Assembly: GCA_964536835.1 (NCBI GenBank)
Contig: CAZIAZ010000007.1
Location: forward strand, 1-64,000
Source: DAONFI01 sp035403485
GTDB lineage: Bacteria; Planctomycetota; Phycisphaerae; SM23-33
Length of the DNA: 64,000 nucleotides
Reading direction: 5' to 3'
Made by a program: the position numbers and the translations under genes. Below the pieces are notes generated by a model. That model was given only the letters and a program-made list of their open reading frames with translations. It was not told the origin of the DNA and ran no database searches. This document shows positions 24,517-32,854 of this stretch, piece by piece (positions within the stretch are counted from its first letter, which is position 1; each line of letters opens with the position of its first letter).

Positions 24517-25581
24517 ATGAATGCACTCAGACATCTTGGACTTATTGCTGCTATAGCAATTACGTCTTGCGGCAGTATGGCTGCCGTTTACAAGCAAATA
24601 CTTTCACTTGATGATATGCGAAGTACCGAAGGTTCGGGAAACGTCTATACCGTGATTATCGAGGATGACGACGCATACTGCATATTGTCGAACAGTTCTG
24701 GCGGCCAGAGCGGCAGAATTACAAAAATTTCCGGCGTATCGACGTCGAAAACGTATTCGCAGATTTTATCGACTGCCGAATGGAATGAAGCAAACGGCGG
24801 TGTTACATCCAGCCTGGCTACCATCTACGACGGCAGAATAGTTGGCGATTATATCCAATTTTCAGATTCTTCTACCGACGCTATTTGGCGCGTTAACAGG
24901 AATACCGGCGAAGTGACATGCTATGCTTCGCAGGCAGATATTCTGGCAGCAACAGGCCAGACTGCCGTTAGTCTGGCTAGCCCATTTGTAGTATACGGTG
25001 GGGAGCATTACGTTTATGAGGGCACAAGCGACAGCATAATCAGGACGAACGGTGCGAACAATGTCGATATCTTTCTTACCTCGGCGCAATTGACTGCCAT
25101 CAGCGGAAACAGCACGGTTTCCGGCGGAATTGATTTTGATTCTTCGGGTAACCTGTACTGGGGCTCAAACGATTCAGATTCGCTGTATAGTTGGGATGGG
25201 GCAAACGGTTCTACAGTTCTCGACGTGGCTGACATAACGGCTGTTACCGGCGGAAGCTCCGCCGGCTTTGGCGACATATATTACGGCCAGGACGGCAACG
25301 TGTATTTTTATGAGACGACAACGAAGAGTATTCTCTGCTTCGACGTGAATGCGACAAGTGCTGCAGACAGTTTGACGATGCTATTTTCAGCTGCAGAGCT
25401 GATTGCTGGCGACGCAGCTAGCAATTCGGTAGGTACTTTCGCATGGTATGACGGACATATCGCATGGAGTACGATTTCAACGTTGGCGAATATAGGCTTT
25501 TATGTGGCAGTTCCTGAGCCCGCTACTATTGTACTTCTTACGATAGGCACGTTTGGCGCAATGTTTCGCCGTAGACGGTGA
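24517..25581 (+). CDS. PEP-CTERM sorted secreted protein with beta-propeller-like repeats
   Basis: 354 residues. It has a signal peptide (LGLIAAIAITSCGSMAA) and a C-terminal sorting tail: VPEPATIVLLTIGTFGAMF, then RRRR. The middle has about six blocks of the form YxG-x-x-Y-W/I...D, for example GGIDFDSSGNLYWGSNDSDS and GDIYYGQDGNVYFYETTTKS, as in NHL or YVTN-like propellers. It is likely exported and handled by an exosortase system encoded elsewhere. AGGAG lies before the ATG. Position in the iron cluster is notable but its role is unknown. Confidence 0.85.
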   Translation: MNALRHLGLIAAIAITSCGSMAAVYKQILSLDDMRSTEGSGNVYTVIIEDDDAYCILSNSSGGQSGRITKISGVSTSKTYSQILSTAEWNEANGGVTSSLATIYDGRIVGDYIQFSDSSTDAIWRVNRNTGEVTCYASQADILAATGQTAVSLASPFVVYGGEHYVYEGTSDSIIRTNGANNVDIFLTSAQLTAISGNSTVSGGIDFDSSGNLYWGSNDSDSLYSWDGANGSTVLDVADITAVTGGSSAGFGDIYYGQDGNVYFYETTTKSILCFDVNATSAADSLTMLFSAAELIAGDAASNSVGTFAWYDGHIAWSTISTLANIGFYVAVPEPATIVLLTIGTFGAMFRRRR

Positions 25582-25666
25582 TACCGTGTCAATGGGTTTA
25601 CAATTCAGGCCGGCGTGTCCAAACACCATGTTTGGGTCGGAACAGCCCTTATTATCGTACAAAACC

Positions 25667-26395
25667 ATGCATCCGAAACGTATGACAAAGGCATTTTCCT
25701 TGATTGAACTACTGGTTGTGACGTCAGTTATTTCGCTATTAATAAGCATGCTGTTACCATCACTTAGCCGCGCCAAGGCTTTGGCACGGCGGGTGGTCTG
25801 CCTGGCAAATCTTTCCGGCATTGGCAAGATGGTATATCTTTATGCATGTGATAACGATGAATATTATCCCGACCCTTACGCAATGGGTGCAGGCGGATTT
25901 ACATATTCGGATGGCGAAAAGATTTATTACGGCCAGTCGTACTTCCGTTGCGGCGTGGGGTTCAGTTACAAGGAAGGCCTGCCGGAGCAATACGGCCTGA
26001 TGGGTGCATTACTTAATGCCGGGCTTGCGACGGCACCATCAGCATGGATATGTCCAGGCGCGACGGAAGAAATGGCATTATTCGGAAATACTTATTGGAA
26101 CAGTGGAAATAGCGTATTGGGCAATAAGCGGCTGGGCGATTATACGTCAGACGAACTGTTCGACTTGGGACTGCTTAGCGACAATCACTGGTTTCTTCCC
26201 GCCAATAGCGGGGTACGAGGAGCGGTGCAACGTTGCCTCTTGGCCACCAAACGAGTCTTTCCACATGCTGAGGTTGGTATCAAGGACTGGACGAATATCA
26301 ACGGATGGGGTTACGAATTGACTAAAAAGTCGCCACGGAACAACAATATCCTCTTTTATGATCTGCACGCGTGTGTGGATTACGAACGTCATTGA
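25667..26395 (+). CDS. Type II secretion-type pseudopilin (planctomycete family)
   Basis: About 242 residues. The N-terminal class III signal is MTKA then FSLIELLVVTSVISLLISML, with Glu at +5 for assembly. The residue before the cleavage site is Ala, where Gly is usual. The rest is a secreted domain with CLANLSGIGKMVYLYACDND, WICPGATEE and a final ILFYDLHACVDYERH like the H-x-DG end of this family. No Shine-Dalgarno is clear; ATG 25682 is an alternative. A prepilin peptidase is encoded at 11.5-12.8 kb. Confidence 0.82.
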   Translation: MHPKRMTKAFSLIELLVVTSVISLLISMLLPSLSRAKALARRVVCLANLSGIGKMVYLYACDNDEYYPDPYAMGAGGFTYSDGEKIYYGQSYFRCGVGFSYKEGLPEQYGLMGALLNAGLATAPSAWICPGATEEMALFGNTYWNSGNSVLGNKRLGDYTSDELFDLGLLSDNHWFLPANSGVRGAVQRCLLATKRVFPHAEVGIKDWTNINGWGYELTKKSPRNNNILFYDLHACVDYERH

Positions 26396-26421
26396 ACACA
26401 ATCTTTCGAAAGGAAATCATA

Positions 26422-27387
26422 ATGTCGACCTGTACGACGCATATCAAAAAGTCCATAGTATTATGTTTACTTCTCGCGGTTGGGTTGATGTCGGGCAGAA
26501 TATGCATGGCTGAGTGTACCGACTGTGATGGCTGCGAAGGCGGCTCATGTACGAAGAAAGTATCAGAACAATGTAGTGAATGCGTATTGAAAAATCAGAA
26601 AATTGCCAAAGAGAAATTTCTTGCAGGCCTTGAACTTATTCGTAAGGACAAATGGAACGATGCCCTGAAAAATTACCGGGGCTCCGCATCTGTCGAGACG
26701 AAGTTCAAAAGAGTCTATGCAAAACAGGCCGAACTTCTGCAGGCTGCCGTTATGCATCGTGCCTTGCTTGAGAAGCCTCATCTTTCTGCCGATGATATCA
26801 AGGCGATAAAAAACTGTTGGCGATACTGTATAACGCGGAACGCCATGACGCCGGCGATGGCGATAGCAGAAAAACTCAATACTGTAGTTAAGACTCACGA
26901 GACGAAGGAATTGTTGGCTGAGACATACATGCTTTCGTCAGAAAATCAAAAAGCGTACGACGTCTTAACGGCAATGACTTTTGATTCCATGACTCAGGGT
27001 GCCAGAATGACTTATGGCATAGTGTCGGCCAGGCTGGGCATGAAGGATGAGGCGTCGAAAATCATGGATGGCCTTGATATGTCGAAGATTCCGGCGAATC
27101 TGCGATACAAATACGCCATGCTGTTGGCTGCTGCCGGCAAATCGTCCGAGGCGATTGAAATGTTAAAAATGATACTTGAAGGGCAGTGTGGGCTGGGGGC
27201 AAAAAGAATGAAATTCCAGATAGAAAAAACGCCGGATTTTGAATCGCTCAAATCGTCGGCTGAGTATAAAAAGCTTTTCACTACGGGTGAAAATGATTGC
27301 AATTCCTGTCCGAATCGAGACAAGTGTTCGCAATCAAGCAGAAGGTTGGGATATGCCGAATTTTCTATTGTTTTTAAAGGCGGCTGA
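26422..27387 (+). CDS. Secreted Cys-rich protein with TPR-like helices
   Basis: 321 residues. The signal peptide (KSIVLCLLLAVGLMSGRICMA) is followed by a dense Cys cluster (CTDCDGCEGGSC, then CSECVLKNQ) and a C-terminal one (CNSCPNRDKC). Helical repeats resembling TPR fill the middle (KFLAGLELIRKDKWNDALKN; MTYGIVSARLGMKDEASKIM; YAMLLAAAGKSSEAIEMLKM). The Cys motifs could bind metal, which would suit the iron cluster, but that is inference. GGAAA lies eight bases before the ATG. It is 30 bp upstream of the porin gene. Confidence 0.75.
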   Translation: MSTCTTHIKKSIVLCLLLAVGLMSGRICMAECTDCDGCEGGSCTKKVSEQCSECVLKNQKIAKEKFLAGLELIRKDKWNDALKNYRGSASVETKFKRVYAKQAELLQAAVMHRALLEKPHLSADDIKAIKNCWRYCITRNAMTPAMAIAEKLNTVVKTHETKELLAETYMLSSENQKAYDVLTAMTFDSMTQGARMTYGIVSARLGMKDEASKIMDGLDMSKIPANLRYKYAMLLAAAGKSSEAIEMLKMILEGQCGLGAKRMKFQIEKTPDFESLKSSAEYKKLFTTGENDCNSCPNRDKCSQSSRRLGYAEFSIVFKGG

Positions 27388-27417
27388 CGTATATTAGCCC
27401 ATTTGAAAGGAAACTGG

Positions 27418-28692
27418 ATGTATAAATTTTTGGCGGTTTGGATGGTTGTTGGTTTTGCTTCAACGACGTCAGTAGCGCAGACGGAGTCTCAGTCGTCATC
27501 CGCCATAAATCCCTTTAAAATACTTCCGGCAGATACTCTTACTGACAACTGGTTCGGACTTGGCAGAAAACTCGCTCAGAGCGGCATAACGATAGATTTG
27601 AACGTCACTCAGTTATATCAGCAGAATCTCGGCGGCGGATTAAGCACGCATCGCCGCGCGGGCCGTTACTCCGGCCGATATGACCTTGAGCTTAACGCAG
27701 ATATGGGCCGGCTTTTCAATCTGCCGGGCGGAAGAGTTTATATGCTTACCCGCGGCGGATGGTCGGACGGCATTGATGCTTCGTCGGTCGGCAGTATTTT
27801 CGGCGTGGATGGTTTGGAGTTCGGCGATGAGCCGGCAGATGTCTGGGAATTGTACTACGAACAGAAAATGTTCAATGACAGGATGATTTTGCGAGTCGGC
27901 AGGGTTGATTTGACGTGCGGGTTTGAGTGTCACGATGCTCCGGCGTCGTTTGACTGCAATACGTACGCCAATGACGAGGTCACGCAGTTTTTGAACAATT
28001 CTCTGGTTAACAATCCGACGATTCCTTTCCCCGATCCCGGCTTTGGCGTCATTCTGCATATTACGCCGGTCGACTGGTGGTACGTGACGGCAGCCGTCGT
28101 CGATGCGGATGCTGATTATCGCGAAACAGGTTTTAATACGGCGTTTCATGGGCCTTCGAACACATTCAGCATTTACGAGACGGGCATTATGCCCGACTTT
28201 TATTCCCCAAAGGGCCGGCTGCCAGGGGCGTATCGTGTTGGCTTGTGGTATGACCCGCAGGCGAAGGAGCGATTCGACGGCAACGGCGTCAAGCGGGACG
28301 ACGCAGGATTTTATATCGATTGCGACCAGATGGTTTTTAAGGAAAACGCCGTCGAAGACGATTCACAAGGTTTGGGCGTTTTTGCAAGATACGGTTATGC
28401 CGACGGCGATGTGAACGAGATTAAAAATTTCTGGAGTGCGGGCGTACAATATCAGGGCCTTATAGACGGCCGTGATGATGACGTTCTTGGCGTGGGTGTC
28501 GGCCAGGGATTGCTCAGCCGGAAGGCCGACTTTACGGCGTCAAATGAGACAGCCCTGGAATGCTACTATAATATGCAGCTTACGCCGTGGCTGCACGTTT
28601 CGCCGGATATCCAGTATATATTCAACCCTGGCGGAGATTCTGATGTGAGCGATGCGGTCGTATTGGGTTTTCGCGTTCAGGTGACTTTCTGA
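27418..28692 (+). CDS. OprB-family outer membrane porin
   Basis: 424-residue beta barrel with a signal peptide (MYKFLAVWMVVGFASTTSVA). OprB-type features: WFGLGRKLAQSGITIDLNVT, QQNLGGGLS, LPGGRVYMLTRGGWS, LRVGRVDLTCGFECHDAPAS, DPGFGVILHITPVDWWYVTA, and a C-terminal strand ending VVLGFRVQVTF with terminal Phe. Classical OprB takes up sugars. Here the gene lies 50 bp before feoB, so a role in ferrous iron passage is possible. AAAGGA lies before ATG 27418. Confidence 0.88.
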   Translation: MYKFLAVWMVVGFASTTSVAQTESQSSSAINPFKILPADTLTDNWFGLGRKLAQSGITIDLNVTQLYQQNLGGGLSTHRRAGRYSGRYDLELNADMGRLFNLPGGRVYMLTRGGWSDGIDASSVGSIFGVDGLEFGDEPADVWELYYEQKMFNDRMILRVGRVDLTCGFECHDAPASFDCNTYANDEVTQFLNNSLVNNPTIPFPDPGFGVILHITPVDWWYVTAAVVDADADYRETGFNTAFHGPSNTFSIYETGIMPDFYSPKGRLPGAYRVGLWYDPQAKERFDGNGVKRDDAGFYIDCDQMVFKENAVEDDSQGLGVFARYGYADGDVNEIKNFWSAGVQYQGLIDGRDDDVLGVGVGQGLLSRKADFTASNETALECYYNMQLTPWLHVSPDIQYIFNPGGDSDVSDAVVLGFRVQVTF

Positions 28693-28742
28693 GACTGGTT
28701 GCGTCGCTGCCGTGAAAAATAACAAATTTTGAAGATTATAAA

Positions 28743-31016
28743 ATGTACGATACTACAAATGACAGAACAAGTTATACAATCGCGCTTGCCGGCAATCCCA
28801 ACGCCGGCAAAACTTCCGTCTTCAACGCGTTGACAGGCATGAAGCAGAGTGTCGGCAATTGGCCGGGCGTGACGGTCGAACGGCTGGAGGGGAAATATTT
28901 TTACGACGGCAAAAAAGTGACCGTGGTCGATTTGCCGGGAATTTATTCGTTGAATGCCTACTCCGTCGACGAAGCCGTCTCCCGCAAATATATTTTGACT
29001 GAAAAACCTTCCGTCGTCGTCAACGTCATAGACGCCACCAATCTGGAGCGGAATCTTTATCTGACGTCGCAACTGCTTGAAATGCGCGTGCCGATGGTGG
29101 CGGTGTTGAACATGACGGATATCGCGTCGCAGCGGCGCATCCGCATAGACGTCGAGCATCTGAGGTCTCATCTGGATTGTCCTGTCGTGCCGATGGTTGC
29201 ATCTCGCAAGCAGGGCGTTGACGAACTGAAATCAGCCATTGCAGAGGTTGCCGCCTCCGGCCATGTTCCGTCGACGTTTCCGATTTATGATGAGGAAGTC
29301 GAAGAAGCCATCGATGCCGTGATGTCGTATTGTCAGGCTCTTTCGCTGGACAAGGCGGTTTCGCCGCGTTGGCTGGCGGTAAAAATGTTCGAACGCGACA
29401 GATGGGCCATGCTTTTCGCATCCGGCGAGCTTGCAGACAAGCTGGATAAGCACATTTCGCATATCGAACGGCATACCGGCGAGAAGATAGATCTCGTGAT
29501 TGCCGACGGGCGATATGGTTTCGTGCACGGGTTGGTATCGGACGTGCTGCGTCGCCGGCGACGGCTACGGAGGACGGTTTCGGATGCCATAGATCGTGTC
29601 GTGTTGAATAGGGCGGTGGGCATACCGCTGTTTTTGCTGATAATGTACTGCATGTTCTTTCTGACGATAAATCTGGGCGATCCGTTCATCAATTTTTTCG
29701 ACAGATTTTGCGGTACGCTTTTCGTGGATGGCCCGAATTATCTGTTGGCGAAAGCCGCCGCGCCAAGATGGCTGGGCATTCTGTTAGCTGACGGCGTCGG
29801 CGGCGGCATACAGACAATCTCCACGCTGATTCCGCCGATATTTTTCATATTTCTCAGCCTGTCGATTCTGGAAGACAGCGGCATAATGGCTCGCGCGGCG
29901 TTTATCGCTGACAGGCTGCTTCACAGGATAGGCCTGCCTGGCAAGGCGTTCATACCCCTGATGGTGGGATTCGGCTGTACCGTGCCGGGCATATTGGCGA
30001 CGCGCACGCTCGAAAGCCGCCGTGACCGGCTGCTTACCATTATGATAAATCCGTTCATGAGTTGCGGAGCGCGTCTGCCGGTTTACGTATTGTTTACGGT
30101 GGCGTTTTTTCCGGTCAGCGGCGTATGGGTGGTGTTTCTGATTTACGTCATAGGGATTATATTGGCGGTATGTACCGGCGTACTGCTGAAAAACACCATT
30201 CTGAAAGGCACTGCGGTGGCGTCGGTCATGGAGCTTCCGCCGTATCACATACCGACGTTAGGCGGCGTGATGCATCACACGTGGAATCGGCTGAAAGGTT
30301 TTGTGTTCAAAGCCGGCAAATCTATCCTGCTCGTGGTCGTAGCCCTTAACTGCCTTACCGAATTCACGGTGGGCGATGAAAATATCATTTCCAAAATCGG
30401 CCGTACGATATCGCCTGTTTTTGAGCCCATGGGTATCCGTCGCGATAATTGGCCGGCGAGCGTGGGATTGTGCACCGGCATATTTGCCAAAGAATCGGTG
30501 GTCGGCACGCTTAACAGCCTTTACGCCAGTCAGAAACAGTCGGATGCCGGCGGCGAATCAGCCGCAAAATTCGATTTCGTGGCACAAATGGCTGACGCTT
30601 TTTCCGCGATAACGGACGGCTTTAAAAAATTGGGCGTCAAGCTGATAGATTACAGCGGCGCTAGCGATGAACTTGGTAATGATGATGAAAACGACGCTTT
30701 TGCCGCGCTTCGTAAAAATTTTAGAACCAGTTCGGCGGCTTTTGCGTATATGCTGTTTGTCCTGATATATGCGCCGTGCGTGGCGGCGATTGCGACAATT
30801 TTTAGCGAAACCAACTGGAAATGGACTGCGTTTTCAGTAGGATATCTCACATTGCTGGCTTGGCTGGTGGCGACGGCGTTTTACCAGGCAAGCATCTTGC
30901 CGGCTCAGCCGGCGATTTCGGCTGTATGGCTGACGACGGTGGCTGGAATTGTTGTGGTTCTTTTTGCAGTTTTACGAGCCGTCGGCAGACGGATGAGTGT
31001 TGAATATAAAGAGTGA
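28743..31016 (+). CDS. feoB: Ferrous iron transport protein B (FeoB)
   Basis: 757-residue inner membrane Fe(II) transporter. The N-terminal G domain has G1 GNPNAGKTSVFNAL, G3 VVDLPGIYSL and G4 NMTD. A helical GDI-like part follows, then about ten membrane helices with the Gate motifs GFGCTVPGILATRTLE and the Cys in MIMNPFMSCGARLPVY-like sequence (INPFMSCGARLPVY). C-terminal FAYMLFVLIYAPCVAAIATI carries a second conserved Cys. It overlaps or abuts feoA by a few bases. Confidence 0.96.
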   Translation: MYDTTNDRTSYTIALAGNPNAGKTSVFNALTGMKQSVGNWPGVTVERLEGKYFYDGKKVTVVDLPGIYSLNAYSVDEAVSRKYILTEKPSVVVNVIDATNLERNLYLTSQLLEMRVPMVAVLNMTDIASQRRIRIDVEHLRSHLDCPVVPMVASRKQGVDELKSAIAEVAASGHVPSTFPIYDEEVEEAIDAVMSYCQALSLDKAVSPRWLAVKMFERDRWAMLFASGELADKLDKHISHIERHTGEKIDLVIADGRYGFVHGLVSDVLRRRRRLRRTVSDAIDRVVLNRAVGIPLFLLIMYCMFFLTINLGDPFINFFDRFCGTLFVDGPNYLLAKAAAPRWLGILLADGVGGGIQTISTLIPPIFFIFLSLSILEDSGIMARAAFIADRLLHRIGLPGKAFIPLMVGFGCTVPGILATRTLESRRDRLLTIMINPFMSCGARLPVYVLFTVAFFPVSGVWVVFLIYVIGIILAVCTGVLLKNTILKGTAVASVMELPPYHIPTLGGVMHHTWNRLKGFVFKAGKSILLVVVALNCLTEFTVGDENIISKIGRTISPVFEPMGIRRDNWPASVGLCTGIFAKESVVGTLNSLYASQKQSDAGGESAAKFDFVAQMADAFSAITDGFKKLGVKLIDYSGASDELGNDDENDAFAALRKNFRTSSAAFAYMLFVLIYAPCVAAIATIFSETNWKWTAFSVGYLTLLAWLVATAFYQASILPAQPAISAVWLTTVAGIVVVLFAVLRAVGRRMSVEYKE

Positions 31017-31018
31017 CC

Positions 31019-31312
31019 ATGATGTTTGAAAGATTCAGAAGAAGATTTCGTGCCGGCAGACGTGAAAGGTGCTGTTGTACAGACACGTCGGCAGAATGCA
31101 TTCCGCTGGCGCTTGGCCAGGTGGGAAACAAATACGTCATATTTCGGAATTCCGACGCCAAAACCAGGGAGATGGGCCTTTACCCCGGTGCGGAAGTGCA
31201 TGTAATCAAAAATACTCGCGGCGATACCGGCATCGTAGTCGCCGTCGGCGAAGCGCGTTATGCCGTACACCGTGACATTGCCGGACTCATAATAGTTCGG
31301 CCGGGAACATGA
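31019..31312 (+). CDS. feoA: FeoA-family protein
   Basis: 97-residue cytosolic partner of FeoB with an SH3-like barrel: CIPLALGQVGNKYVIF, REMGLYPGAEVHVIKN, GIVVAVGEARYAVHRDIAGL. The N-terminus is basic and has an unusual CCC run (ERCCCTDTS). The ATG follows the FeoB stop closely (feoB ends at 31016). The last codon overlaps the next gene's ATG by 4 nt, as in tightly coupled feo operons. Confidence 0.92.
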   Translation: MMFERFRRRFRAGRRERCCCTDTSAECIPLALGQVGNKYVIFRNSDAKTREMGLYPGAEVHVIKNTRGDTGIVVAVGEARYAVHRDIAGLIIVRPGT

Positions 31313-31539
31313 TACTCAAAATAAAAAAGCTGCTCGCAAAAAGAAAACGCATGACTCTGGGCGAAATTGCGATTCACTTTGACGCAGACCCTCAAGCGAT
31401 AGAGCCGATGATGCAGAAACTCGTGGATGGCGGCATTGTCCGTAAATATAAACCTGCCGCCGCCAGACTCTGCGGCAGTTGCAAAATCTGCGGGGAACAG
31501 TGCGACCTGACCATGATAGTCTACGAATATCTGAATTGA
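31309..31539 (+). CDS. feoC: FeoC-like winged-helix protein with Cys cluster
   Basis: 76 residues: a winged helix KRMTLGEIAIHFDADPQAIE with PMMQKLVDGGIVRKYK, then four cysteines in CGSCKICGEQC. FeoC proteins carry a similar Cys motif that can bind an iron-sulfur cluster and tune FeoB. ATG overlaps the feoA stop (ATGA). It is the last gene of the feo operon, ending 25 bp before the convergent hflX gene. Confidence 0.88.
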   Translation: MILKIKKLLAKRKRMTLGEIAIHFDADPQAIEPMMQKLVDGGIVRKYKPAAARLCGSCKICGEQCDLTMIVYEYLN

Positions 31540-31564
31540 TGCCGCCGCATGCGGATGATGACGT

Positions 31565-32854
31565 TCAGTCCATGACGGCGATATCGTTCCGGAAAGCGTT
31601 GAGCAATTCTCTTAGACGGTCGGAGGCTATCACGGCGTCTATTTCGGCGAAGTCTGCCAGGTATGTCTGATTTTCGATTTTTGCGTGCCTGGCCAGGAAA
31701 CTCATCAGCCGCCCGTTACGGAAATTTGCACGCAATTTCACTGGCGTCGGCAAGCCGGTTGCGCGGTCGCGAACGGCGGCTATCAATTTTTCGGCGCCGT
31801 TGCCGCTCATCGCCGACATGGTGACAGCCTTTGGATATCTCTGCCGCAGGACGGCATATACGGTGGGGTCGATAATCCTGTCGGTCTTGTTGAGGATAAG
31901 CAGTTCCCGCTCAGGGTCGCAGCCGAGTTCGGCGAGCACTTTGTGAACGGCGTCTATCTGCTCGAACACGCGGTGCGACGATGCGTCCGCGACATGCAGC
32001 AGCAGGTCGGCAAAAATAGCCTCTTCGAGCGTAGCCCGGAAACTGGCGACGAGATGATGCGGCAGATTGCGTATGAATCCCACGGTGTCGCTAAGCAGTG
32101 CCGGGCAGTCCGCGCTCAGTTCCCATTTTCGGGTCTTGGTTTCAAGCGTGGCGAAAAGTTTGTCTTCGGCGTAGGTCTGGGCGTCGGTGAGCAGATTCAT
32201 GAGCGTGCTTTTGCCGGCGTTGGTATAACCGACAAGGCAGGCGCAGAATTCCCTGTTGCGGTTTTTCACTTCCTGGAGTTTGCGACGGTCTATCGCGTCG
32301 AGTTTTTCTTTTAGCATGCCGACGCGTTTCTGTACGATTCGCCTGTCGGTCTCTATCTGCCGTTCGCCCGGCCCTCTCGTGCCCACGCCGCCGCCGTGCC
32401 TGTCAAGATGCGACCACATGCCCGTCAGCCTGGGATACGTGTATTCAAGCTGAGCGAGTTCAACCTGCAACTTGGCCTGATGAGTGCCGGCGTGCATCGC
32501 GAAGATATCAAGTATCAGTTCGCTGCGGTCTATGACCTTGGTTTTGGTGACGGCTTCGAGTTCCCGTATCTGGCCGGGCGTGAGGTCGTTGTCGAATATG
32601 ACCACGTCGATTTCGTTCATTTCACAGCGGTCTGCAATCTGCGAGGCTTTGCCCGTGCCGACGTAAAGGCCAGTATGCGGCTGCTGCCGTTTGCAGAGGA
32701 TTTCATCCACCACGTCCGAGCCGGCTGTTTTAGCCAACGCCCGCAGTTCACCCAGCGGGTCGTGCGTATCATGGTTGTCGCCTGGCAGCACCACGCAGAC
32801 AAGCAGCGTCCGTTCGGACTCGATTTCGAATGTTTCCCGCAGTTCAGCCATCAT
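31565..32854 (-). CDS. hflX: GTPase HflX
   Basis: 429-residue ribosome-associated GTPase. The N-terminal HflX domain ends with the Gly-rich linker HGGGVGTRGPGERQIETDRR. The G domain has G1 GYTNAGKSTLMNLL, G2 LFATLETKTRKW, G3 DTVGFIRNLPHHLVASFRAT and G4 LNKTD. It splits or rescues stalled ribosomes. Its ATG overlaps the pheT stop by 4 nt, so the two are coupled. ATG 32851 is an alternative. Confidence 0.95.
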   Translation of the reverse strand: MMAELRETFEIESERTLLVCVVLPGDNHDTHDPLGELRALAKTAGSDVVDEILCKRQQPHTGLYVGTGKASQIADRCEMNEIDVVIFDNDLTPGQIRELEAVTKTKVIDRSELILDIFAMHAGTHQAKLQVELAQLEYTYPRLTGMWSHLDRHGGGVGTRGPGERQIETDRRIVQKRVGMLKEKLDAIDRRKLQEVKNRNREFCACLVGYTNAGKSTLMNLLTDAQTYAEDKLFATLETKTRKWELSADCPALLSDTVGFIRNLPHHLVASFRATLEEAIFADLLLHVADASSHRVFEQIDAVHKVLAELGCDPERELLILNKTDRIIDPTVYAVLRQRYPKAVTMSAMSGNGAEKLIAAVRDRATGLPTPVKLRANFRNGRLMSFLARHAKIENQTYLADFAEIDAVIASDRLRELLNAFRNDIAVMD

